From the NCBI RefSeq assembly GCF_016862795.1, contig NZ_BONQ01000081.1, positions 186,001 to 250,000 on the forward strand: a DNA stretch of 64,000 nucleotides, given 5' to 3'. Below are positions 38,819 through 47,441 of this stretch, piece by piece. Below the pieces are notes generated by a model, which saw nothing but the letters and a program-made list of their open reading frames with translations, had not been told where the DNA came from and made no database searches. The stretch's first letter is position 1, and every line of letters begins with the position of its first letter. The translations under genes were made by a program, and so were the position numbers. This stretch comes from Dactylosporangium siamense. Its GTDB lineage: Bacteria; Actinomycetota; Actinomycetes; Mycobacteriales; Micromonosporaceae.

Positions 38819-40897
38819 ATGTCGGAGGTTCATGCCCGCGCTCAGCGGCCGGTTGCCGACCTGGTGCACGCTGCCCGCGCCGGTGACCGGGAGGCGCTCG
38901 GCGAGCTCGTGGCGGGTGAGCTGCCCCGCGTGTACAACGTCATCGGGCGGGCGCTGGCCGGGCATGCCGATGTCGACGACGTGGTGCAGGAGACGCTGAT
39001 TCAGATCGTGCGCGGGCTTCCCGGACTGCGCGAGCCGGACCGGTTCAGGGTCTGGGTGCTCGCCATCGCGAACCGGCAGGTCCAGCTGTACCTGCGGACC
39101 CGCCGGCGCAACGACCGGCGCCGGCAGGAGCTGACGCCCGAGCTGCCCGACCCCGAGGACGACTTCGCCGACCGGGCCGTGGACGGGATCGTCCTCGCGG
39201 GGCAGCGCGGAGAGCTGGCCGAGGCGGCGCGGTGGCTGCAGGACGACGACCGGGTGCTGCTGTCGCTGTGGTGGCAGGAGATGCTCGGCGAGCTGACCCG
39301 CGCGGAGGTGGCGGCCGCGCTCGGCGTCACCGTCGGGCATGCCGGGGTGCGGGTGAAGCGGATGCGCGACCAGCTCGACGCGGCCCGGCTCGTCGTGCGG
39401 GCGCTGCACCTGCGGGACTGCGAGGAGCTGACGCACCTGGTGCGCGGCTGGGACGGTGTCGCCGACTCGGTGTGGCGCAAGCGGCTGGTCCGGCACACGC
39501 GGGACTGCCCGCGCTGCGCCCCGCGGCGTGAGGACCTCGTCCCGGCCGGGCGGCTCATGCTCGGGCTGCAACCGCTGCCGCTGCCGCTGGCGGTCGCCGC
39601 GGCCGGTCAGGCCATCGCGGCCGGCTACCAGCCCGCCGCCGCGACGCTCGGAGGGAAGGCCGTCGCGCTCGTGGCCGCCGCCCTCCTCGCCGGTGGCGGG
39701 GCCGTGATCGTGGCCCTGGAGGATCCGCCGTCCACCGGTCCGGCGGTGGGCGCCGCCAGCCAGCCGCCGCCCGAGGCGCCGACCGCACCGAGGACCGCGC
39801 CGGCCACCGGCGCCGCGGGTGCCACCCCGGGCGCGTCGCCGGCCGGGCGGCCGGTGACCGGGGTGACACGAGCTGACATCTTCGTCGCGCCGGACGGTTC
39901 CGACGCGGCCGACGGCAGCCTGGAGCGGCCGTACGCCACGATCGCCAAGGCCGTCGCCGTGGTGCGTCCCGGCCAGACGATCGCGCTGCGGGGCGGGGTT
40001 CACCGGCCGGCAACCGCGCTGGAGATCGGGACCAGCGGCGACGCGGCACACCGGATCACGCTGAGCAGCTACCGCGATGAGCGTCCCGTCCTGGACGGCT
40101 CGGCGGTGCCGGCCGACGAGTGGCTGGTCACGCAGAAGGCGAGTTACTGGACGGTGCAGGGCCTCGAGATCCGCAACGCGGCCAGAGCGGGTTACGTGTG
40201 CCTGTCGTGCAAGCAGAGCGTGTTCCGGTGGCTCACCGTGCACGGCAACGGCCGGGTAGGGCTGATGCTGCGCGGCGACGGCACCGCCGACAACCAGGTC
40301 CTCGACAGTGACTTCTTCGCCAACCGGGGCGGCGACGGTGTCGGCCTGGGGCTTGGCGTCAAGTTCGGCGGCGGCGCCGGCAACGTGGTGCGCGGTGTCC
40401 GGGCCTACGGCAACGGCGAGAGCGGCATCGACGTCGGCGAGTTCGCGGGAGCGGTCGCGGTGGAGCACTCCTGGTCCTGGGGCAATGCCGGCAACGGCTT
40501 CACGCTCGGCGGTGGCGCGCCGGCCACGGCGGCGGCGCATGTCCTGCACGACAACGCGGCGTGGGACAACGCCGGCGACGGGTTCTCCGACGACGGCAAT
40601 GCCGGCGGTATCCGGCTGACCGGCAACACGGCGTGGCGCAACGGCGACGCCGGATTCACCTGTACCGCCGGCGCCGCCGTGTTGCAGCGCAACGTCGCCG
40701 TGGCGAACCGCCGGACCCAGGCGGTGCGCCGTGCGGACGGCACGTCGTGGGATGCGGAGGCGGTGACGACGTCGGCGACCTTCCGGTCCACCGACGCCGC
40801 CACCGCCCAGGGTGCCCGGCAGCCGGACGGGCGGCTTCCCGTCACGGACTTCCTCGGCGGTGCCGCCGGCTCCGGGGCCGCCATGCGGGCGCCGTGA
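38819..40897 (+). CDS. ECF sigma factor fused to membrane anchor and pectate-lyase-like beta-helix
   Basis: 692 residues. Sigma region 2 about 12-98 (HADVDDVVQETLIQIVRGLPG), region 4 about 128-190 (LTRAEVAAALGVTVGHAGVRVKRM), zinc-type H226-x3-C230-x2-C233, a membrane span about 280-300 (AVALVAAALLAGGGAVIVAL), a Pro/Thr/Ala linker to 350, and a right-handed parallel beta-helix (about 353-660). The helix opens IFVAPDGSDAADGSLERPYATIAKAVAVVRPGQTIAL, the start of PL9/polysaccharide-lyase-like folds, with coil repeats rich in N-x-V and D-N-G-x-G. The domain would be outside and could bind pectin. The neighbour on the other strand is a secreted pectate lyase, four bases from its stop, a functional pairing. 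Confidence 0.88.
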   Translation: MSEVHARAQRPVADLVHAARAGDREALGELVAGELPRVYNVIGRALAGHADVDDVVQETLIQIVRGLPGLREPDRFRVWVLAIANRQVQLYLRTRRRNDRRRQELTPELPDPEDDFADRAVDGIVLAGQRGELAEAARWLQDDDRVLLSLWWQEMLGELTRAEVAAALGVTVGHAGVRVKRMRDQLDAARLVVRALHLRDCEELTHLVRGWDGVADSVWRKRLVRHTRDCPRCAPRREDLVPAGRLMLGLQPLPLPLAVAAAGQAIAAGYQPAAATLGGKAVALVAAALLAGGGAVIVALEDPPSTGPAVGAASQPPPEAPTAPRTAPATGAAGATPGASPAGRPVTGVTRADIFVAPDGSDAADGSLERPYATIAKAVAVVRPGQTIALRGGVHRPATALEIGTSGDAAHRITLSSYRDERPVLDGSAVPADEWLVTQKASYWTVQGLEIRNAARAGYVCLSCKQSVFRWLTVHGNGRVGLMLRGDGTADNQVLDSDFFANRGGDGVGLGLGVKFGGGAGNVVRGVRAYGNGESGIDVGEFAGAVAVEHSWSWGNAGNGFTLGGGAPATAAAHVLHDNAAWDNAGDGFSDDGNAGGIRLTGNTAWRNGDAGFTCTAGAAVLQRNVAVANRRTQAVRRADGTSWDAEAVTTSATFRSTDAATAQGARQPDGRLPVTDFLGGAAGSGAAMRAP

Positions 40898-40901
40898 CGG
40901 G

Positions 40902-42362
40902 CTACATGACGATGGCTGCCTGCGGCCCGGCGTACGTCCTGACCAGGTTCGGCACGGCCGATGCCGGGTCGAGGGTGTAGGCGTAGAAGCTGCCGGGGTT
41001 GAACGCGGAACCCCTCGTCTCCTGCCGGCCGCTGCTGTTGACCACGATGCTGCCGGACTGCTTCAGCTGCGCGCCGCTGTCCGGGTAGTACGGGTTGGTG
41101 ACGTGGTCGAAGTAGCTGTTCTCGAGGACCATCTTCGTGGCTCCCCGGGCGTAGTTGCCGTAGCTGGTGACGTTCTGCAGGTAGTTGTTGTACAGGTGGG
41201 CGTAGGCGAGGTTGTCCGCGCTCGGGTTGCGCTGGGCGGTGTCGTGCAGCCAGTTGTGGTGGATCGTCATGCGGGCGACCACGTTGTCGGTCCAGCCGAT
41301 GCCGAACGTCTTGTTGTGGTTGCCCAGGACGTTCCAGGACACGGTGACGTTGCTGGTGTCCTTGCGGGAGTCGATGTAGCCGTCGTTGATGTTCGTGAAC
41401 GTGTTGTGGTCGATCCACACGTGGTCGGCGGTGTCCATCTGGATGCCGTCGTAGTCGAAGTCCTTGTCGTCAGGGTCGTCGGAGGCCACCGCCGTGTCCC
41501 CGATCGTCAGGTTCCGGATGATGACGTTGCGCACGCCGGCGCCGAGGAAGAACCCGCCGTTCTTGATCCGGCCGGTCGTCCCGAGACCGACCAGGGTCTT
41601 GTTCGACGCGACCGGGATCTCGTAGCCGTAGGTCGGCACGGTGATCGTCCCACCGATGCGGATGACGTACGCCGCCGACGCCGTCGCGTACCTGAGCAGG
41701 TCGGCGTACGAGGTGACGGTGACCGTCGTGCCGCCGGCGCCGCCGGTCGTGCCCTGCGCGAACCCGTCGGCCGTGTTCGACCAGGTGCGCCCGCCCTGGG
41801 TGGGCGTCGCCGTCGGGCCGGACACGGCGTTGAAGGCCCATTGCATTCGGGCGATGTCGGCGCAGGGTTCCTGGATGATGGGGTTGTTGCCGGCGGTGGA
41901 GCCGTCCTTGTTGGCGGCGCAGAGGCCGTTGGCGGTGCTCTTGATGAGGTATTTGCCGGTGGCGGCGGTGCTGGTGGTGAACTGCCAGGTCTGGTTGGCC
42001 GACGCGCCGCAGGTCCACTGCCACAGCTGGGTGCCGGTGGTGGTGGTCGAGTAGGGCACGTCGGCGCATTTGCCGCTGCCGGTGTTGACGAGGCCGTACG
42101 CGCCGTTCTGCGCGACGACGGTGAACCGCTGCCCGGCCGCCGCGGCGTTGCAGGCGACCTGGGTGAGCAGCCCGCCGTTGCCGGTGCCGGACACGACAAC
42201 GCACTTGCCGCTGGAGCCGGACGCGAGCGTGTACACACCCCCACCGACGGGAACGACGGCCGCCTCCGACGGCCACACCGTCAGCGCGACCACCCCGATC
42301 GGCACCGCGGCGGCGAACGCGACGAGCCCGGCACGCAGCCGGATTCCTGGGCGTCTTCCCAC
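40902..42362 (-). CDS. Secreted PL1 pectate lyase with N-terminal ricin lectin
   Basis: 486 residues from GTG 42362 with GGGAG six bases before. Signal peptide about 1-35. Ricin-type lectin about 38-182 with GKCVVVSG, ADVPY and MQWAFN repeats. A PL1 parallel beta-helix spans about 195-486: DYDGIQMDTADHVWIDHNTF and DGYIDSRKDTSNVTVSWNVL provide the calcium-binding Asp set, and RMTIHHNWLHDTAQRNP contains the catalytic-type Arg. It cleaves polygalacturonate with calcium. Stop is four bases from that of the beta-helix sigma factor. Confidence 0.92.
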   Translation of the reverse strand: MGRRPGIRLRAGLVAFAAAVPIGVVALTVWPSEAAVVPVGGGVYTLASGSSGKCVVVSGTGNGGLLTQVACNAAAAGQRFTVVAQNGAYGLVNTGSGKCADVPYSTTTTGTQLWQWTCGASANQTWQFTTSTAATGKYLIKSTANGLCAANKDGSTAGNNPIIQEPCADIARMQWAFNAVSGPTATPTQGGRTWSNTADGFAQGTTGGAGGTTVTVTSYADLLRYATASAAYVIRIGGTITVPTYGYEIPVASNKTLVGLGTTGRIKNGGFFLGAGVRNVIIRNLTIGDTAVASDDPDDKDFDYDGIQMDTADHVWIDHNTFTNINDGYIDSRKDTSNVTVSWNVLGNHNKTFGIGWTDNVVARMTIHHNWLHDTAQRNPSADNLAYAHLYNNYLQNVTSYGNYARGATKMVLENSYFDHVTNPYYPDSGAQLKQSGSIVVNSSGRQETRGSAFNPGSFYAYTLDPASAVPNLVRTYAGPQAAIVM

Positions 42363-42455
42363 GGGACACTCCCTTCAACGATCATGAACCCGCATGTCGT
42401 TGAGGAGGTGCGCCCCGCGGCGGGGCGATTACACAATCCCGGGCAAGTTCCTGGG

Positions 42456-42632
42456 ATGCCGCCGGCGCCCGTGAAACTTCCACCGGCCGCGTCGACGGCC
42501 ACGCAGGCGCAGGCTCAGGTCGACATCGATGCGTTGACCGCTGGCCAGATCCTGACTGTGAGCGCAAACGACCTCACCAACATGGTGTTGTCCAGTGCCG
42601 ACTTCGAGGCGACCGCGAAGCGGCGCTGCTGA
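42456..42632 (+). CDS. Possible small protein, 58 aa
   Basis: ATG 42456 to TGA 42632 (or GTG 42471). Sequence has an Ala/Gln-rich middle and a plausible helix (LTAGQILTVSANDLTNMVLSSADF), ending RRC. No ribosome binding site and no family. It stands alone between the divergent pectate lyase and the end of the propeller gene, so it is a weak call; it may be a small peptide or only open frame. Confidence 0.3.
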   Translation: MPPAPVKLPPAASTATQAQAQVDIDALTAGQILTVSANDLTNMVLSSADFEATAKRRC

Positions 42633-42644
42633 CCGTTCGCCAGG

Positions 42645-43709
42645 TCACGGGGCGGTGAGCTCCCACCGGTACAGCAGGCTGCCGTCGGTGGTCAGCCATG
42701 TGCCGTCCCCGAGCGACGCCACGTGCTCAGTCACCGGCACCGGATACGCCACCGCGCCGAGCGGGTGCAGCGCCGGCCAGGCGCAGAGGTGGTGCGTCCA
42801 CGTGGCGTCGCCGCGGAACCGCCGGAGCGACACGACGACGTACGCGTCGCCGACCCGCCGTGCGGTGCCCAGCTCGTCGTCCGGCTCGCCACCCAACGCG
42901 GCGAGCTCGACCAGCGCCACCTGCCGGTCCGCGGCGCCGTCCTGCACCGCGATGTCGTGCACCGCCACGTCGTCGTGCTCGTCGTCGTGCGTCATTCCTT
43001 CGGCCCGGCGGACCGACAGGACCCGTCCCGGCTTCGAGCCGAGATCGGTGACCTCCCGGTAGGCCGGGCCGCCGGTGACCTTGCATCCCTCCGGGCGGAC
43101 CGTGACCCGGTACATCGCCCAGCTGTACCACGCCGTCCAGCAGGAGATGACCAGTTCGGTGCCGTCGGGACTCCAGCGCTGCGCAACGGTCGAGGAGACC
43201 GCGGTGACCGGTCGTTCACCATGGATCCTGCCGGTCGTGGCATCCACGAGCACCAGGCGGTCGTTGGTGTACCGGCGGCGCGGCTCGCTGTCGTACACCA
43301 GCAGCGCCGGCTCGCCGTCACGGGCGAGGCATGGCAGCACGACGCTCACGAACCGGCCGTCCGGGCTCACCGCGGGAGCGCACGGCGGGCGGGGCTCACG
43401 GTGCCCGCCGTGCCACGGATCGTGCGGCAGCTCCCAGCGGAGCGCACCGCTCGGGTCGACCGCGCGCACGGCACTGCCCTCGGCGATGACGACGAGGCCA
43501 TCGCTGGGCGAGAGCGTGGCCCTCGCGTGCGCCGGCAGCACCATTCGCCGCGCCGGCTCGGGCACCCCGGCGAGCACGGCGGCCCGCTCGTACGCCAGCA
43601 GACGGTCGGCGTCCTGGACGGTGACGACGGCGCCTTCCCAGGAGGCGGTGAGCACCGGGCCGAGCGGCGCGGGCGCGGTGCCGACCAGCCGTACGTCGAC
43701 GGGCGTCAT
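42645..43709 (-). CDS. Beta-propeller protein of unknown function
   Basis: 354 residues from ATG 43709 (MTPVDVRLVG); the frame continues upstream without coding bias. Repeating PQQ/WD-type motifs are spaced 40-50 residues apart: AVRAVDPSGALRWELP, APAVSPDGRFVSVVL, RLVLVDATTGRIHGERPVTAV, RWSPDGTELVISCW. No signal peptide. Such cytosolic propellers are frequent in actinobacteria and act as scaffolds or sensors. The region 43710-44033 then separates it from the divergent mannanase. Confidence 0.7.
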   Translation of the reverse strand: MTPVDVRLVGTAPAPLGPVLTASWEGAVVTVQDADRLLAYERAAVLAGVPEPARRMVLPAHARATLSPSDGLVVIAEGSAVRAVDPSGALRWELPHDPWHGGHREPRPPCAPAVSPDGRFVSVVLPCLARDGEPALLVYDSEPRRRYTNDRLVLVDATTGRIHGERPVTAVSSTVAQRWSPDGTELVISCWTAWYSWAMYRVTVRPEGCKVTGGPAYREVTDLGSKPGRVLSVRRAEGMTHDDEHDDVAVHDIAVQDGAADRQVALVELAALGGEPDDELGTARRVGDAYVVVSLRRFRGDATWTHHLCAWPALHPLGAVAYPVPVTEHVASLGDGTWLTTDGSLLYRWELTAP

Positions 43710-44033
43710 GGGGCGCGATGGCACAACGGCGTCCTCTCGAAGCGGCCGGGCGGGGTTCCATGGTGGCACGGACCGCGCCGGAGCGGTGTCTCGAAGTCGC
43801 CCCAGTTGGTGCTGGTCCGCACCATCACGTCCGCCGGATCGGTCACGGCTCCCAAGCCTACGGTGTGCGGCACCTGAAACGGATAAGCGCATCGAGGCAT
43901 GCCGCTTGACGGTGCGCCCATGCCGCCGTAGCGTGAGGCCTGCTTAAGCGGTTACGCGATCCGCTGTACACCGCCGCGCGCCGGCGCCGGCCGCGTGGCG
44001 CACACCCCGCCCGATCGGCATCAAAGGAACCCG
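43710..44033. other. 324-base intergenic region before the GH5 gene
   Basis: No gene seen. The segment CTTAAGCGGTTACG at about 43942-43955 fits seven of ten fixed positions of the LacI-family pattern TGTNANCGNTNACA and lies about 80 bases before the GH5 start. Otherwise nothing distinctive. Confidence 0.35.
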
Positions 44034-45662
44034 ATGAGCCAATCGCCCAGAACACCCCGCAACCGGCTGCTGGCGGCCCTCGCCGCCGTGCTCATGGCGG
44101 CAGTCGGTGCCGTCGTCGTGCTGACCGGTGTCAACCAGGCCGCCGCTGCCACCGCCTTCGTGCAGCGTTGCGGCATCCGCTTCTGTCTCGGCGGCAAGAG
44201 CTTCTACTTCGCCGGGACCAACACCTACGACCTGTTCACCTACGGTGCCGGCTCCGGTGACACGGAGACGCAGTACATGGACAAGGCGAAGATCGACACG
44301 CACCTGGCGAACCTCGCCGCCGACAAGGTGACCGTGCTGCGCCTGTGGATGTTCAGCATGGAGAGCTGGCACGGCTTCGAGACCGCCAAGGGCGTCTACA
44401 ACGAGCAGCAGTTCGCCCTGTTCGACTACGTCATCGAGTCGGCGCGCCGGAACAACATCCGGCTGATCCCGGTCTTCGACAACTACTGGGAGGCGTACGG
44501 CGGCATCGACCGGCGCCTGCAGTGGGAAGGCCTGTCCGGCGGGCAGCCGGGCCGCGGCCAGTTCTTCAACAAGTCCAAGTGCCCCGGCTGTTTCACCAGC
44601 TACAAGAACTACGTGTCGCACGCGCTGCACCGCACCAACCACTACAGCGGCGTGCAGTACAAGGACGACCCGACCATCATGGCGTGGGAGCTGATGAACG
44701 AGCCCCGCTACGAGAACCAGACCCCGAACGAGAACACCAGCGGCACCACCCTGCGCGCGTGGGTGGACGAGATGGGCGCGTTCATCAAGGGCATCGACCC
44801 CAACCACCTGCTCGGCACCGGCCTGGAGGGGCACGAGACGCGGTACGGCTTCGGCGGCGACGAGGGCAACCCGTTCGTCTACATCCACCAGTCGCCGTAC
44901 ATCGACTTCACCTCCGCGCACCCGTATCCGACCGAGTCGTGGGCGAACCTCGGCATCGAGCAGACCAAGACGCTGGTCCGGGCCTGGATCAACGACTCGC
45001 ACAACGCCGTCGGCAAGCCGTTCTTCATGGGCGAGTTCAACGTCCACAACGTCGACCGGACCGCCTGGTTCACCGCGCTGTTCAGCGACTTCGAGGCCGC
45101 CGGCGGCGACGGCAGCGCCTTCTGGTGGTACTCGGCCACCAACGTCGACGGCAAGTTCGGCGTCATGCGGGGCGCGCCGGAGCTCGCGCCGTTCCGCACC
45201 CACTCCGCCAACATGATCACAAAGAGCGGGGGAGTCGCGCCGAGCGTCACCGTGTCGGCGAGCCCGTCAACGAGCCCGAGTGCCAGCCCGAGTGCCAGTC
45301 CGAGTGCCAGTCCGAGTGCCAGCAGCCCGCCGCCGGCCGGGACTTGCACCGTCCACTATGGCCTGTCCGACTGGGGCAGCACCTTCAACGGCGACGTGAC
45401 GATCCGCAACACCGGCGCCACGGCGATCAACGGTTGGGCGCTGCGCTGGACGTTCCCCGGCAACCAGGTCATCACCAACATGTGGAACGCCGTGCCCACC
45501 CAGAGCGGGAGGCAGGTCACCGCCACCAACCCGGCGAGTTACAACACCACCATCCCAGCCGGCGGGAGCCTCAACTTCGGCTTCAGTGCCACCTCCGTCG
45601 CCGGCACCAACGGGGTCCCGGCAACGTTCACCCTCAACGGCGCCACCTGTTCCAACGTCTGA
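44034..45662 (+). CDS. Secreted GH5 endo-beta-mannanase with CBM2
   Basis: 542 residues from ATG 44034 (AAAGGAAC six bases before). Signal peptide about 1-39. GH5 barrel about 43-410, subfamily 7-like opening GKSFYFAGTNTYDLFTY; acid/base E223 in AWELMNEPRYE, nucleophile E334 in PFFMGEFNVHN; WYSATNVDG and HPYPTESW are substrate-site motifs. A Ser/Pro repeat linker (about 414-436) leads to a CBM2 (about 438-542; CTVHYGLSDWGSTFNGDVTIRNTG) that binds crystalline cellulose. It acts on mannans at the surface of plant fibre. It is a different subfamily from the decayed mannanase at 38571. Confidence 0.9.
   Translation: MSQSPRTPRNRLLAALAAVLMAAVGAVVVLTGVNQAAAATAFVQRCGIRFCLGGKSFYFAGTNTYDLFTYGAGSGDTETQYMDKAKIDTHLANLAADKVTVLRLWMFSMESWHGFETAKGVYNEQQFALFDYVIESARRNNIRLIPVFDNYWEAYGGIDRRLQWEGLSGGQPGRGQFFNKSKCPGCFTSYKNYVSHALHRTNHYSGVQYKDDPTIMAWELMNEPRYENQTPNENTSGTTLRAWVDEMGAFIKGIDPNHLLGTGLEGHETRYGFGGDEGNPFVYIHQSPYIDFTSAHPYPTESWANLGIEQTKTLVRAWINDSHNAVGKPFFMGEFNVHNVDRTAWFTALFSDFEAAGGDGSAFWWYSATNVDGKFGVMRGAPELAPFRTHSANMITKSGGVAPSVTVSASPSTSPSASPSASPSASPSASSPPPAGTCTVHYGLSDWGSTFNGDVTIRNTGATAINGWALRWTFPGNQVITNMWNAVPTQSGRQVTATNPASYNTTIPAGGSLNFGFSATSVAGTNGVPATFTLNGATCSNV
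45273..45320 (+). repeat. Four 12-base tandem repeats in mannanase linker
   Basis: Four units of AG(C/T)CCGAGTGCC coding Ser-Pro-Ser-Ala; a slippage-prone flexible linker between catalytic and binding modules. Confidence 0.85.
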
Positions 45663-45677
45663 TCGCTTCGCAGCTGT

Positions 45678-46874
45678 CTACGCCCCCGGCATCCAGGCGC
45701 GCGCCGCCGCGGTCAGCGCCTGGATGCCGGCGGGCACGGCGAGGGTGGCCTGCGGCGCGAACCTCGGCGAGTGGTTGCCGGGGATCTCGGTGAACCTGCC
45801 GGCCGCCGCCCGCCACTGCGCCGGTCCGGTCACCCCGAGCATCCAGTACGCGGTCGGCACCCCGTCGGCGGCGAACGCGGCGAAGTCGTCGGCGGCCAGC
45901 GACGGCGGCCAGCCGCTGACCCGGGCGGCACCGAACGCGTCGACGTGCGCCGCGTGCACCGCCGCGGCGACGTGTGGGTCGGGACGGTTGGCCGGGGTCT
46001 GGGCGAGGACGCTGATGCGGGGCTCGCCCGGGGTGCCGGCCGCGGCGCAGGTGGCCCGCGCGATCCGTTCGACGGCCTCGCGCATGCGGGTCAGGGTCGC
46101 GGCCGAGTGGGCCCGCATGGTGACACCGATGGTCGCGCTGTCGGCGATGACGTTGGCGCGGGCGCCGGCGGACAACCGGCCGACGGTGAGCACCGCCGGC
46201 TCCGACGGGTCGACCTGCTGGGCGCGGACGGTCTGCAGCTGCACCACGGTGAGGGCCGCGGCGAGCAGCGGGTCGACCCCGAGGTGTGGCATCGCGGTGT
46301 GCCCGCCGACGCCGTCGATCGTGATCTCCAGGGTCACGCAGGCGGCCGTCATCAGCGCGCCGTGTGCGACCATCCCGGCCGGCAGCGGCGCGCAGTGCTG
46401 GGCGAGGGCCAGGTCGGGGCGGCCCCACCGGCGGAGCAGGCCGTCGGCGATCATCGCCGCCGCGCCGGTCAGGGTCTCCTCGGCGGGCTGGCCGACCACG
46501 AGCAGCGTGCCCCGCCATCCGGCGCGGTCGGCCGAGAAGGTCTCGGCCGCGCCGGCGAGCGCGGCCAGGTGCAGGTCGTGGCCGCAGGCGTGCATCACCG
46601 GAGCCGTGCCGGCCGCGTCGCTGGCGTAGGGCAGGCCGGTGCGTTCGGCAATGGGCAGCGCGTCCAGCTCGGCGCGCAGGAGGACCGTGGGTCCGGCACC
46701 GTTGACGAGCCGGCCGACGACCCCGTGGCCGCCGATGCCGGTGGCGACGTCGAACCCCGCCCGGAGCAGCGTGTCGGCGAACACCGCCGCGGTGCGCTCC
46801 TCGGCGCCGGACAGCTCCGGGTCGGCGTGCAGCCGCCGGTACAGCGCCAGCGCGTCCCGCGCGATCTGGTCCAT
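45678..46874 (-). CDS. M20 family amidohydrolase/peptidase
   Basis: 398 residues from ATG 46874. M20D-type amidohydrolase: LRAELDALPI (first metal Asp/Glu strand, about 67-76), HACGHDLH (about 94-101), VGQPAEETLTGAAAMI (about 126-141, catalytic Glu) and GNHSPRF near the C-terminus. Such enzymes cleave N-acyl amino acids, hippurate or indole conjugates in the cytosol. It is divergent from the RiPP precursor gene, whose promoter region it shares, but nothing else ties it to peptide maturation; leader removal would need an endopeptidase. Convergent with the GH5 gene, 15 bases apart. Confidence 0.87.
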   Translation of the reverse strand: MDQIARDALALYRRLHADPELSGAEERTAAVFADTLLRAGFDVATGIGGHGVVGRLVNGAGPTVLLRAELDALPIAERTGLPYASDAAGTAPVMHACGHDLHLAALAGAAETFSADRAGWRGTLLVVGQPAEETLTGAAAMIADGLLRRWGRPDLALAQHCAPLPAGMVAHGALMTAACVTLEITIDGVGGHTAMPHLGVDPLLAAALTVVQLQTVRAQQVDPSEPAVLTVGRLSAGARANVIADSATIGVTMRAHSAATLTRMREAVERIARATCAAAGTPGEPRISVLAQTPANRPDPHVAAAVHAAHVDAFGAARVSGWPPSLAADDFAAFAADGVPTAYWMLGVTGPAQWRAAAGRFTEIPGNHSPRFAPQATLAVPAGIQALTAAARAWMPGA

Positions 46875-46895
46875 CAGTGGGAGGCTGCCGGGTGG

Positions 46896-46925
46896 CGCTC
46901 ACAGATCGCTCACATCCCGCTGTCG
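46896..46925 (+). promoter_or_regulatory. SARP-type direct repeats before the RiPP precursor
   Basis: CGCTCACA at 46896 and again at 46907, with a weaker third copy (CGCTGTCG) at 46918: an exact 11-base period. Heptamer or octamer repeats with 11-base spacing are the usual binding sites of SARP activators, and a SARP gene follows at 47442. Confidence 0.6.
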
Positions 46926-47042
46926 CCCGGCGTCGCCGGAGTGGAGTCGATGTGTGACGCCGGCGCGGTGGACTGGGCCGGCACGGGTGATCCGTGCACC
47001 GGTAGGACAGCCCGGCCGGGGAAGACACAAGGGAGTACACCC

Positions 47043-47240
47043 ATGATGCAGGACCGCACCGAGCTCGACCTCATCGCCGCGGAGATCCTCGCGCTGGAGA
47101 CCGAGACCTTCGCGATCGCCGACTACACCGACGTCACCGAGGCGATCCTCGCCTCGACGTCCAGCTCGGCCACCACGTCGACCACCAGCAGCACCACCTC
47201 GAGCACGAGCAGCGCCTCGACGACGTCCTGCTGCGGCTGA
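47043..47240 (+). CDS. RiPP (thiazolylpeptide-like) precursor peptide, 65 aa
   Basis: ATG 47043 (or 47046) with AAGGGAG seven bases before. Leader about 1-37: acidic helix LIAAEILALE then ETFAIADYTDVTEAILA, which resembles the F-x-(I/L)-A-D motif of thiopeptide leaders such as FEIAD/FELAD. Core about 38-65: 13 Ser, 10 Thr, two Ala, and the end C63-C64-G65, so 25 of 28 residues can be dehydrated or cyclised. I recall annotated thiazolylpeptide-type precursors with ETFEI-type leaders and Ser/Thr/Cys-rich cores, but this core has only two Cys. The substrate assignment follows from location, leader motif and the adjacent cyclodehydratase/dehydratase genes. The exact leader/core boundary is inferred. 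Confidence 0.85.
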   Translation: MMQDRTELDLIAAEILALETETFAIADYTDVTEAILASTSSSATTSTTSSTTSSTSSASTTSCCG

Positions 47241-47267
47241 CCCTGCACCTGGGCGCACCCGCGGGCT

Positions 47268-47300
47268 GACGACCGCCGCCGGGCTCCGGCGGCGGTCGTC
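47268..47300 (+). terminator. Strong hairpin after the RiPP precursor
   Basis: Perfect 14-base arms (47268-47281 and 47287-47300; GACGACCGCCGCCG) with a five-base loop, 27 bases after the precursor stop. No U-tract. It probably ends or attenuates transcription so that precursor is made in excess over the enzymes. Confidence 0.75.
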
Positions 47301-47441
47301 GCGTACCGCCGGGTAGCCCGCGGGTAGACGGTTCTGCGTACTTGCCACTGATTGATGGCGGTCGAAAGATACAGCCATGGATCACTTGGTCGCCACCGCG
47401 CGAGTGTCCACATCGGACTGTGCTGCCCCCGGCGGCGACAC

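Noticed and set aside
45678-46874. M20 amidohydrolase as the RiPP leader peptidase
   Set aside because: Divergent, separate from the operon and of an exo-acting family; the M50-like protein is a better candidate.
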